Shown one piece after another: positions 55,317 to 64,000 of a stretch of 64,000 bases of DNA. The position numbers and the translations under genes were made by a program. The stretch covers positions 1,612,001-1,676,000 of the forward strand of contig NZ_CP013692.1 of assembly GCF_001477625.1 (NCBI RefSeq), read 5' to 3'. Position 1 is the stretch's first letter. Each line of letters opens with the position of its first letter. Origin of the DNA: Paucibacter sp. KCTC 42545. Lineage in GTDB: Bacteria; Pseudomonadota; Gammaproteobacteria; Burkholderiales; Burkholderiaceae_C. The notes beneath the pieces were generated by a model that saw only the letters and a list, made by a program, of their open reading frames with translations, had not been told where the DNA came from and did not search any database.

Positions 55317-56282
55317 TTAAGCTTGTTCGTCGCCTTCTTCGCCCTTGCGGATACGCACGGCGGCGCGCTTCTTCGGCGCGGCGGCTGCGGCCACGGCATC
55401 AGCGGCGTTTGCGGCGGCGGCACTGTCTTTGCCCACGCCGGCGGCGTCGGCAGCGGCTTCTTCTTCCTTGATCACGCGGGTGTAGGGTGCCAGGATAGGC
55501 ACCAGTTGGCCGTAGATCTTGGGGCTGCCGGCCAGCACTTCGCGCTGATGCATGAAGTCGGACTCACCAGTGAAGTTGCCGATCAGGCCACCGGCTTCGG
55601 TGATGATCAGAGAGCCAGCCGCCACATCCCAAGGCTGCAGGCCGGTTTCAAAGAAGGCGTCGTAGTAGCCGGCGGCCACATAGCAGAGGTCCAGGGCGGC
55701 GGCGCCTGGGCGGCGCAGACCGGCGCATTCCACCATCACGGCTTCAAACATCTTCATATAACGCTTGAAGTTGTCGCCACGGCGGAAGGGGAAGCCGGTG
55801 CCGATGAGCGCGTCGCTCAGGCGGGTGCGCTTAGACACGCGCAGGCGGCGGTCGTTCATGAAGGCGCCGCGACCCTTGGTGGCGTAGAACAAATCGTTGC
55901 GGGTGGGGTCGTAAACGACGGCTTGCTGCACCACGCCGCGATGCGCCAGCGCGATCGACACGCAGTACATCGGCAGGCCGTGGATGAAGTTGGTGGTGCC
56001 GTCCAGCGGATCGATGATCCAGACGAACTCAGAAGTCTTGTTGCCATGCTCGCGGCCCGACTCTTCGGCGAGGATGCCGTGGTCGGGATAGGCTTGCAAC
56101 AGGGTTTCGATGATGATTTGCTCAGCGGCTTGGTCCACCTCGGTCACGAAGTCATTGGGCGACTTGGTGTTGATGCGCAGAATATCGAGGTCCATGGAGG
56201 CCCGATTGATGATGGCACCAGCTGCACGCGCCGCCTTGATGGCGACATTGAGCATGGGATGGAGAGCGGCTTGCTGCGTCAT
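55317..56282 (-). CDS. suhB: inositol monophosphatase SuhB with C-terminal extension
   Basis: SuhB dephosphorylates inositol monophosphate and, in E. coli, also joins the rRNA antitermination complex. The catalytic core (1-265) has the two metal-binding motifs: EESG ... [15 protein letters not shown] and [19 protein letters not shown]. The 321-residue length exceeds the roughly 267 residues of the E. coli protein because of an Ala/Asp/Lys-rich tail (from about 270) ending in a basic segment [13 protein letters not shown]. The tail looks disordered and could bind nucleic acid, though that is inference. It is divergent from trmJ. Confidence 0.94.
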   Translation of the reverse strand: MTQQAALHPMLNVAIKAARAAGAIINRASMDLDILRINTKSPNDFVTEVDQAAEQIIIETLLQAYPDHGILAEESGREHGNKTSEFVWIIDPLDGTTNFIHGLPMYCVSIALAHRGVVQQAVVYDPTRNDLFYATKGRGAFMNDRRLRVSKRTRLSDALIGTGFPFRRGDNFKRYMKMFEAVMVECAGLRRPGAAALDLCYVAAGYYDAFFETGLQPWDVAAGSLIITEAGGLIGNFTGESDFMHQREVLAGSPKIYGQLVPILAPYTRVIKEEEAAADAAGVGKDSAAAANAADAVAAAAAPKKRAAVRIRKGEEGDEQA

Positions 56283-56456
56283 TCGTAGAACCTTGATATT
56301 TGACCGCTGACGCTTTTGCGAAGAAAAGGCAGCGGGTGAGGTGGACTGGCAAAAATAAAGAGCATCTCGCAGAGTCGAGCTAGCGACCCCGGATAATCCC
56401 TGATTTTAACCGCTTAAACCTGTGCGCGTCGAGCTTTGCTGTGCGGCGGCCAACTT

Positions 56457-57203
56457 ATGACACGTTTTGTTCTGATTCAAACCAGCCATCCGGGCAATGT
56501 GGGCAGCACGGCCCGGGCCATGAAGGTGATGGGTTTTTCCGAGTTGGTGCTGGTGGCGCCGCGCTTCGCTGATGTGCTGTGTCAGGAAGAAACCGTGGCC
56601 ATGGCCAGTGGCGCGGCCGACATTCTGGCGCGCGCGCGCATCGTCGCCACGCTCGATGAAGCCCTGGACGGCTGCACCTTTGCCTGCGCCACGGCCATGA
56701 CGCCGCGCGACTTCGGCCCGCCGCTGCGCGCGCCGCGCGATTTGTTTGCCGAGCTGGCCGCCAGCGATCACAAACTGGCGCTGGTGTTCGGCTCCGAGCG
56801 CTACGGCATGAGCAATGAGGATGTGTATCGCTGCCACGCCGTCTTGTCGATTCCCACCCACCCCGACTACGGCTCGCTCAATCTGGCCCAAGCCGTGCAG
56901 CTCTTGGCCTATGACTGGCGCCAAGCCCTGGGTGGATTTGCGGTGCAGGCGCGCACGCCTGACCCGCAGCTGGCCGATATGCCCGCCGTGCAAGGCTTGC
57001 TGACGCATCTGCAGCAAGGGCTGGAGGCGATTGACTATCTAGACCCCAAACTCCCCGGCAAGCTGATGCCGCGCCTGAATCAGCTGTTCAATCGCGCGCA
57101 GCTGACCAAGGAAGAAGTGCATATCTGGCGCGGCGTGGCGCGCGCCATGCTCAAGACTGCGGCGGCTGCGGGCGCCAAGACGGGATCGAATAGCGAAGAC
57201 TGA
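56457..57203 (+). CDS. trmJ: tRNA (cytidine/uridine-2'-O-)-methyltransferase TrmJ
   Basis: A 248-residue SPOUT-class methyltransferase that 2'-O-methylates nucleotide 32 of tRNAs. The substrate-side motif [19 protein letters not shown] opens the domain; the S-adenosylmethionine trefoil knot motifs are [15 protein letters not shown] and [17 protein letters not shown]. The ATG at 56457 is chosen because [14 protein letters not shown] is the typical start; a more upstream frame start lacks support. It is followed by cysE on the same strand, a common arrangement. Confidence 0.94.
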   Translation: MTRFVLIQTSHPGNVGSTARAMKVMGFSELVLVAPRFADVLCQEETVAMASGAADILARARIVATLDEALDGCTFACATAMTPRDFGPPLRAPRDLFAELAASDHKLALVFGSERYGMSNEDVYRCHAVLSIPTHPDYGSLNLAQAVQLLAYDWRQALGGFAVQARTPDPQLADMPAVQGLLTHLQQGLEAIDYLDPKLPGKLMPRLNQLFNRAQLTKEEVHIWRGVARAMLKTAAAAGAKTGSNSED

Positions 57204-57369
57204 AGTCGGCTGGTCGGATTCGCGGACTGGCCGGCTATCTGATCGTTGGGCCGTCCGATTAAAGCCCTGGCTAGGCAGCCGTTTCAAGGGTGCGCCTGAC
57301 GTGATTCGGCGCGGCCCGCTAAACTGGCCGGCCCCTGTTCCGATCCGGCTCCCCGCCCACGCCCCCATC

Positions 57370-58146
57370 ATGTTCAATCGCCTGCGCGAAGACATTGCCT
57401 GCATTCTTGAGCGCGACCCTGCTGCGCGATCCGCCTGGGAGGTGTTGACCTGCTACCCCGGCCTGCACGCCCTGATGTTCCATCGCGTGGCGCACTGGTG
57501 CTGGACCCATGGGCTGAAATGGGCGGGCCGCTTCATCTCGCACCTGGGGCGCTTTTTCACCGGCATCGAAATTCATCCCGGTGCCACCATCGCGCGCCGT
57601 GTCTTCATCGACCACGGCATGGGCATCGTCATCGGTGAGATGGCCGAAATCGGCGAAGGCTGCACCATTTACCAAGGCGTGACGCTGGGCGGCACCGCGC
57701 TGGTCAAGGGCGCCAAACGCCACCCGACGCTGGAGGCCGGCGTCATCATCGGCGCCAATGCCTGCGTGTTGGGCGGGTTCACGGTGGGCGCAGGTGCCCG
57801 CGTGGGCTCGGGCGCGGTGGTCACCAAGCCGGTGCCGGCCGGCGCCACCGCCGTGGGCAACCCGGCCCGCATCATCGAGGCCAAGGCCGATGCCAAGCGC
57901 GAGGAAGTGGCCGCGCGCATGGGTTTTTCGGCCTACGGTGTGTCGCAAGGCGATGACCCGATGGCGCAAGCCATGCGCGGCTTGATTGACAGCGCAGCCC
58001 TGCAAGACCATCAAATTGCCTTGCTCTGGCAGGCGGTGTGCAAACTCTCGGCCGCTTCGGGCGAGAAGATGGGCAATTGCGTGCCGGATGATGCGCAGCA
58101 GGATGAGACCTTTGATGCGGCCTCACTGAGCCGCTTGGTCAAGTAA
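57370..58146 (+). CDS. cysE: serine O-acetyltransferase
   Basis: CysE makes O-acetylserine, the precursor for cysteine synthesis. The 258-residue protein has the short N-terminal helical domain and the left-handed beta-helix, with [22 protein letters not shown] (catalytic histidine region), GVTLGGT, and KRHPTLE. The C-terminal tail (after about 190) is longer than in the 170-190-residue short forms and contains [12 protein letters not shown], common in Burkholderiales. Its start lies 166 bp after trmJ. Confidence 0.95.
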   Translation: MFNRLREDIACILERDPAARSAWEVLTCYPGLHALMFHRVAHWCWTHGLKWAGRFISHLGRFFTGIEIHPGATIARRVFIDHGMGIVIGEMAEIGEGCTIYQGVTLGGTALVKGAKRHPTLEAGVIIGANACVLGGFTVGAGARVGSGAVVTKPVPAGATAVGNPARIIEAKADAKREEVAARMGFSAYGVSQGDDPMAQAMRGLIDSAALQDHQIALLWQAVCKLSAASGEKMGNCVPDDAQQDETFDAASLSRLVK

Positions 58147-58194
58147 GCAACTGCGCGTCTCGCGAAACTGCTTGGCTCGCGCATCTGGGGCCGG

Positions 58195-58212
58195 GCATGG
58201 CTCCCGCCATGC
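58195..58212. terminator. hairpin between cysE and mog
   Basis: GCATGGC-tccc-GCCATGC, a perfect 7-bp stem between the convergent cysE and mog genes. No T tract. Confidence 0.5.
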
Positions 58213-58219
58213 TCTGCAC

Positions 58220-58834
58220 TTAGCCGGCTACTGGCCGCTGCGCGGACTTCGGCCGAAATGCCTTGATCACTTCTTCGCGGCATTCCAGGTACGGCCCACC
58301 AATCAGATCGATGCAATAAGGCACGGCCGCAAAGATGCCGGCGACTAGGGTTTCGCCGTCTGAACTCTTGAGGCCTTCCAGTGTTTCGGCGATTGCCTTG
58401 GGCTGACCGGGCAGATTGATGATCAAGGCTTGGCCGCGAATAACCGCCACCTGGCGAGACAGAATGGCTGTGGGCACAAAGCGCAGCGAGATTTGCCGCA
58501 TCTGCTCGCCGAAGCCGGGCATTTCTTTGTCCGCCACATCCAGTGTGGCCTCGGGCGTCACATCGCGCAGCGCCGGGCCGGTGCCGCCGGTGGTCAGCAC
58601 CAGGTCGCACTTGGCCTCGTCCACCAGTTCGCGCAAGGTCTGGGCGATCAGCGCGCGCTCGTCGGGAATCAGGCGTGGCTCGAAGCTGACCGGGTTACGC
58701 AGCGCGCGGCTCAGCCAGTCTTGCAAGGCCGGGAGGCCTTTGTCTTCGTAAACGCCACTGCTGGCCCGGTCACTGATGGAGACGATGCCAATGCGCACCG
58801 GCTCCGATGTCGGCGCAGGCTTCGCCTCACTCAT
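58220..58834 (-). CDS. mog: molybdopterin adenylyltransferase
   Basis: Mog activates molybdopterin by adenylylation for molybdate insertion. The 204-residue product has RIGIVSISDRASSGVYEDKG at the N terminus and the MoCF signature DLVLTTGGTGPALRDVTPEAT, then PGFGEQMR and INLPGQPKAI, all typical of MogA. The ATG at 58834 overlaps the darP stop by 8 bases; longer frames upstream would lie within darP. The mog-darP-pmbA arrangement is common in betaproteobacteria. Confidence 0.93.
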   Translation of the reverse strand: MSEAKPAPTSEPVRIGIVSISDRASSGVYEDKGLPALQDWLSRALRNPVSFEPRLIPDERALIAQTLRELVDEAKCDLVLTTGGTGPALRDVTPEATLDVADKEMPGFGEQMRQISLRFVPTAILSRQVAVIRGQALIINLPGQPKAIAETLEGLKSSDGETLVAGIFAAVPYCIDLIGGPYLECREEVIKAFRPKSAQRPVAG

Positions 58835-59402
58835 CGGCGGCTTCCTCATCGGGGTCGGAAGCTGCCTCCTTGGGGTTGACGCGCAATTGCTCAGCCTTGA
58901 TGAACTGGAATAGATCGCGGTAGGCGCGGCCGCTGCGCTTTTCAGGCTCCAGCGCAGCATCTTTGCGGGCGGCGCGCACGAGGCTGCGCAGTTGTTGCAC
59001 GTCGATGCCTTCGTGCTCTTGGATGAAGCTCTGCAGGGCGGCGTCATCCTTCAGCAGCCGTTCGCGCCAGGCTTCGCTCTGGTGCAGGGCCAGGCTGTCC
59101 TTGGCATGGCCAAGCTTGAAGGCGGCAACGGCCTCGCGCAGTGGCTCAGGATCGACCCGGCGCATCAGCTTGCCGATGTATTGCATCTGGCGGCGGCGGC
59201 CTTCATGGGCGGTGATCTTCTTGGCTGCCTTGATGGCGTCGGCCAGAATTTCGGGCAAATTCAAGGGATCGATACGGCTGGCCGGCAAGGTCAGCAGATC
59301 TTCGCCGAGATCTTGCAGCTCAAGCATGTCGCGCTTGAGCTGGCTTTTACTGGGACGATCAAAGTCGTCGTCCTCTGAGGGGAATTCTTCTTGTGTTCTC
59401 AT
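58827..59402 (-). CDS. darP: ribosome biogenesis factor DarP (YjgA)
   Basis: DarP (DUF615, YjgA) promotes 50S ribosomal subunit assembly, with peptidyl-transferase-centre maturation shown in E. coli. The 191-residue helical protein has PSKSQLKRDMLELQDLGEDL and GRRRQMQYIGKLMRRVD, the family signatures, and an acidic C-terminal tail. The ATG at 59402 starts MRTQEEFPS. It is divergent from pmbA, with 167 bp between. Confidence 0.94.
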   Translation of the reverse strand: MRTQEEFPSEDDDFDRPSKSQLKRDMLELQDLGEDLLTLPASRIDPLNLPEILADAIKAAKKITAHEGRRRQMQYIGKLMRRVDPEPLREAVAAFKLGHAKDSLALHQSEAWRERLLKDDAALQSFIQEHEGIDVQQLRSLVRAARKDAALEPEKRSGRAYRDLFQFIKAEQLRVNPKEAASDPDEEAADE

Positions 59403-59569
59403 ATTGCTGCGGTGCTGCTGGTTTTGGCGCGCTTTGAGTAAAGCGGCTGCGGATGCGCTGGCATGGCTCCGCGACCTTATGATTGTCCCCCAGTTCTGCG
59501 CTTTGCCGCCCAGCCGGGCCTTACGGCTTTGCTGATTTGTCGGCCGCTTCACTCCCAAAGCTCATATTC

Positions 59570-60991
59570 ATGCCCAAGCTCGACCTGCCTTCCTCACCTA
59601 TTTCCCCCGCTCAGTCCGCCCAATCGTCCGCCGCAGGCAGCGGTTTTGCCTATCGGGTGGAGCAATTTCAGGAATTGATCGAGGATGTGTTGGCCGAGGC
59701 CAAGCGCATCGGTGCCAGTGACGCCGGGGCCGAGGTGTCGGAGGGCTGCGGCCTGTCGGTGTCCACCCGCATGGGTGAGTTGGAGAATGTGGAGCGCAAC
59801 CGCGACAAGTCCCTGGGCATTTCGGTCTATGTGGGCCAGCGTCGCGGCAATGCCAGCACTTCCGACTTTTCGCCCAAGGCCCTGCGCGACACGGTGCGCG
59901 CTGCTTTCGACATCGCCCGCTTCACGGCCGAAGACCCCGTTGCCGGCTTGCCTGACCCGGAAGATTTGTCGCTGGACGCCAGCGCCCGCCCGGAGCTGGA
60001 CTTGTTCCACCCCTGGGTCATCGACGCGCACGAGGCTGCGCAGATCGCCCTGCGCTGCGAGGCCGCGACCTTCGCCACTGACAAGCGCATCACCAATAGC
60101 GAAGGCGCTGCTGTCTCGGCCCAGACCTCGCATTTCTATTCGGGCAATAGCCGCGGCTTCCGTGGTGGCTATGCCAGCTCGCGCCATTCCATCTCGGTGG
60201 CGCCTATTGCCGGGCGCGGTGCGAATATGCAGCGTGACGCTTGGTACAGCTCCATGCGCGACGCCAATGATCTGGCTTCGCCCGAGGCCATCGGCCGCTA
60301 TGCCGCCGAGCGCGCCTTGTCGCGTTTGAAGTCGCGCCGTGTGGCCACGGCCGAGGTGCCGGTGCTGTTCGAGAACTCCGCTGCCGCCGGCATCTTGGGT
60401 GCCTTGGTGCAGGCCACCAGCGGCGGGGCGCTGTATCGCCGCGCCAGCTTTTTGCTCGACAGCCTGGGCAAGCCGGTGCTGGCCTCGCACATCGACATCG
60501 CCGAGGATCCGCATGAGCGCAAGGGCAAGGGCAGTTCGCCCTTCGACGACGAAGGCGTTACCACGCGTGCCCGCAAGGTGGTCGACGCCGGCGTTTTGCA
60601 AGGCTATTTCTTGTCCACTTACACAGCCCGCAAGCTGGGGCTAAAGACGACCGGCAATGCCGGTGGTTCGCACAATCTGCGCATGACCAGCCGCTTCACT
60701 GCGCCGGGCGATGACCTGCCCACCATGCTGCGCCGTCTGGGCACGGGCTTGTTCGTGACCGAGCTGATGGGGCAGGGCGTCAACTACGTCACCGGCGACT
60801 ACTCGCGCGGCGCCAGCGGCTACTGGGTTGAGAACGGCGAGATCGCCTTCCCCGTGCATGAGGTGACGATTGCCGGCAGCCTGCCGGAGATGTTCCAAAA
60901 CATCATCGGCATCGGCCGCGACACCTACACCATGGGCGGCAAGACGGTCGGCTCGCTGCTGATCAGCAAAATGAAACTCGCCGGCAGCTAA
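59570..60991 (+). CDS. pmbA: metalloprotease PmbA/TldE
   Basis: PmbA (TldE) pairs with TldD to form a zinc protease that processes peptides such as microcins and degrades CcdA. The 473-residue product shows ELIEDVLAEAKRIGASDAGAEVSEGCGLSVSTRMGEL-like N-terminal features (split here as RIGASDAGAEVS and SVSTRMGELE), LQGYFLSTYTARKLG, and GEIAFPVHEVTIAG near the end. The catalytic zinc motif lies in TldD, which is not in this window. A basic/Pro/Ser-rich N terminus of about 25 residues precedes the conserved region. Confidence 0.93.
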   Translation: MPKLDLPSSPISPAQSAQSSAAGSGFAYRVEQFQELIEDVLAEAKRIGASDAGAEVSEGCGLSVSTRMGELENVERNRDKSLGISVYVGQRRGNASTSDFSPKALRDTVRAAFDIARFTAEDPVAGLPDPEDLSLDASARPELDLFHPWVIDAHEAAQIALRCEAATFATDKRITNSEGAAVSAQTSHFYSGNSRGFRGGYASSRHSISVAPIAGRGANMQRDAWYSSMRDANDLASPEAIGRYAAERALSRLKSRRVATAEVPVLFENSAAAGILGALVQATSGGALYRRASFLLDSLGKPVLASHIDIAEDPHERKGKGSSPFDDEGVTTRARKVVDAGVLQGYFLSTYTARKLGLKTTGNAGGSHNLRMTSRFTAPGDDLPTMLRRLGTGLFVTELMGQGVNYVTGDYSRGASGYWVENGEIAFPVHEVTIAGSLPEMFQNIIGIGRDTYTMGGKTVGSLLISKMKLAGS

Positions 60992-61057
60992 AGTTGATGG
61001 GCCGAGGGGCAGGGCGGGTTTGCCCCTGCGGAAGGGTGGAGAGGCTTCCCTAGAATC

Positions 61058-61080
61058 GTTGTGATAGAAAAACTCACAAC
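61058..61080. promoter_or_regulatory. GTTGTGA/TCACAAC operator-like palindrome
   Basis: A perfect 7-bp inverted repeat with a 9-base spacer, ending 17 bp before the TRAP binding-protein start and just upstream of its CAGGAG ribosome site. Centre-to-centre distance of 16 bases suits a dimeric regulator; it could also fold in the leader RNA. Confidence 0.5.
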
Positions 61081-61097
61081 CGATCAGGAGACCTTTC

Positions 61098-62180
61098 ATG
61101 CAACGTCGATCCTTCGTTAGCCACGCCGGCCTGGCCGGTGTTCTGGCCGCCGGCGCCGCGCCCGCTGTGGTGCATGCGCAGACGGCCATCCGCTGGCGCC
61201 TGGCCTCGAGCTTCCCGAAGTCGCTGGACACGCTGTACGGCGCGGCCGAGCTCTTCGCCAAGAAGGTTGGCGAGATGAGCGGTGGCAAGTTCCAAATCTC
61301 CACCCATGCCGGCGGCGAGTTGATGCCGCCGGGCCAGGTGGTGGACGGCGTGCAAAGCGGCGCGGTCGAGATGGCGCATACGGCGCCCTATTATTTTTTC
61401 GGCAAGGACGAAACCTTCGCCCTGGGCTGCGCCATTCCCTTCGGGCTCAATAGCCGGCAAATGACGGCCTGGATGGTGGAGGGCAATGGCCTCAAGCTGA
61501 TGCGCGAGTTCTACCGCGGCTACAACATCATCAATTTCCCCGGCGGTAATACCGGCGCGCAGATGGGCGGCTGGTTCCGCAAGGAAATCAAGTCGGTGGC
61601 GGATATGAAGGGCCTCAAGTTCCGCGTCGGCGGTTTCGCCGGGCGCATTTTGGAGCGCATGGGCACGGTGCCGCTGAATCTGCCGGGTGGCGAAATCTAT
61701 TCGGCCCTGGAAAAGGGCACGGTGGACGCGGCCGAATGGGTGGGTCCTTACGACGACCAGAAACTGGGCTTCAACAAGGTGGCGCCTTTCTACGCCTACC
61801 CGGCTTGGTGGGAGGGCGGCCCGCAGGTGGACTTCTTCATCAACACCAAGTCCTTTGACAGCCTGCCCGCCGAGTACAAGGCCATCGTCGAGTGCGCCTC
61901 GGCCATGGTCCATGTGGATATGCAGGCCAAGTACGACGCCCGAAATCCTCAGGCGCTCAAGCAATTGGTGGGCTCGGGCACCAAGCTCTTCCCCTTCCCC
62001 AAGGACGTGATGGACATCGCGTTCAAGGAGTCGCAAGCGGTGTACGCTGAGTTGTCGGCCAAGAATCCGCGCTGGAAGAAGGTCTACGAAGACTTCGCCA
62101 CCTTCCGCCGCGACCAGAACATCTGGTTCCGCTTCACCGAGGCGAAGTTCGACGACTTCATGCAGTCGCAAAAGCTCTAA
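61098..62180 (+). CDS. TRAP transporter substrate-binding protein (TakP-like)
   Basis: A 360-residue periplasmic DctP-family protein. The N terminus QRRSFVSHAGLAG with RR and a hydrophobic stretch ending AVVHA looks like a Tat signal peptide, which fits TakP-type receptors. The binding domain has the carboxylate arginine in LKFRVGGFAG, AEWVGPYDDQKLGF, and the AWWEGG motif of the subgroup that binds 2-oxo acids or lactate with a metal ion (TakP). It converges on the permease genes dctM/dctQ on the other strand, so binding protein and permeases form one transporter transcribed from two sides. Confidence 0.88.
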   Translation: MQRRSFVSHAGLAGVLAAGAAPAVVHAQTAIRWRLASSFPKSLDTLYGAAELFAKKVGEMSGGKFQISTHAGGELMPPGQVVDGVQSGAVEMAHTAPYYFFGKDETFALGCAIPFGLNSRQMTAWMVEGNGLKLMREFYRGYNIINFPGGNTGAQMGGWFRKEIKSVADMKGLKFRVGGFAGRILERMGTVPLNLPGGEIYSALEKGTVDAAEWVGPYDDQKLGFNKVAPFYAYPAWWEGGPQVDFFINTKSFDSLPAEYKAIVECASAMVHVDMQAKYDARNPQALKQLVGSGTKLFPFPKDVMDIAFKESQAVYAELSAKNPRWKKVYEDFATFRRDQNIWFRFTEAKFDDFMQSQKL

Positions 62181-62195
62181 GCAAGAGTGACCTAG

Positions 62196-62232
62196 ATCAG
62201 GCCGGGCCGCACTAGTGCGGAACAGGCCTGAT
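62196..62232. terminator. nested bidirectional terminator
   Basis: ATCAGGCC ... GGCCTGAT (8 bp) encloses a perfect 14-bp palindrome CCGCACTAGTGCGG. It lies between the convergent binding-protein and dctM genes, with TCTTTT following on the plus strand. Confidence 0.65.
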
Positions 62233-62254
62233 GGGTGGGGCGTCTTTTCAGGCC

Positions 62255-63792
<1,538 letters not shown>

Positions 63793-63796
<4 letters not shown>

Positions 63797-64000
63797 TGCA
63801 GCGGCCTTTCGTAGTGAATGTCCATCTCCAGGCGATGGTTCAGCCAGGCCGCGCGCTTGATCAGCTCGGCCAAGCCTTGTAAGCAAACGAGGCCAAAGCC
63901 CAGGGGTAGCAGCAGCGCGGCCGGCCAGCGGATCAGGCCGCCGGCATTGGCCGACACTTCGCCGCTGCTGAACAGCTTCCACAGATAGGGGCCAAGTCCT
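63793..64000 (-). CDS. dctQ: TRAP transporter small permease, C-terminal part (cut by window end)
   Basis: The minus strand carries an open frame from the window end to a TGA at 63793-63795. It encodes 68 residues with one clear hydrophobic helix (RWPAALLPLGFGLVCLQGLAELIKR) and a short tail ending HYERPLQ. This matches the last helix of DctQ-type small permeases, which precede dctM. The stop overlaps the dctM start by 4 bases. The N-terminal part lies beyond the window. Confidence 0.85.

Overview
The window is 64 kb of dense, GC-rich bacterial chromosome. Gene order and family content (eno-ftsB, suhB/trmJ/cysE, mog/darP/pmbA, edd-eda, livHMGF, a puu/pot polyamine locus) point to a betaproteobacterium of the order Burkholderiales, probably near Roseateles/Paucibacter/Rubrivivax. 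The lineage is an inference from gene content; no rRNA or tRNA gene was seen. No insertion sequence, phage gene, integrase or CRISPR array was recognised.

Layout. 1-3.9 kb: end of a TonB-dependent receptor, pdxH, a MocA-like nucleotidyltransferase, a ChaC-like cyclotransferase and an acidic-amino-acid-type binding protein. 3.9-11.1 kb: a DctB/DctD-like sigma-54 two-component system transcribed divergently from a livHMGF importer; the gap between them carries a near-perfect -24/-12 promoter facing livH. 11.1-16.9 kb: a SYLF lipid-binding protein, a large MscS-type channel and the Entner-Doudoroff pair edd-eda behind a HexR-like palindrome. 16.9-22.8 kb: thioesterase, DsbA-like and AstE-like proteins, an EamA exporter, and a sulfur module (two YeeE/YedE half-transporters plus a persulfide dioxygenase-rhodanese fusion).

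22.9-28.7 kb holds the most unusual locus: a two-gene, translationally coupled unit made of a TIR protein with three tandem TIR-like modules and a 1432-residue nSTAND NTPase with about 15 WD40-like blades. The architecture suggests a TIR-effector/STAND-sensor conflict (probably anti-phage) system.

28.7-43.0 kb is a polyamine-use supercluster on the minus strand: an omega-aminotransferase, puuB, puuD, puuA, spuC, potFGHI, a DUF3138-type porin and puuC, with a divergent Lrp/AsnC regulator. Together these cover uptake of putrescine and its conversion towards GABA and central metabolism. The leader of puuA contains an inverted repeat that would hide its ribosome-binding site, and a 35-bp tandem repeat lies between spuC and potF.

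43-64 kb is mainly housekeeping: a second EamA protein, DUF455, gamma-carbonic anhydrase, hslO, nicotinamide riboside salvage (pnuC plus a NadR-type kinase), ftsB, eno, pyrG, an alpha/beta hydrolase, mutS, suhB, trmJ, cysE, mog, darP and pmbA. It ends with a TakP-like TRAP transporter whose binding protein converges on its permease genes; the small-permease gene runs off the window end. Only one gene-free stretch exceeds 300 bases (7202-7514), and it is described under the sigma-54 promoter.
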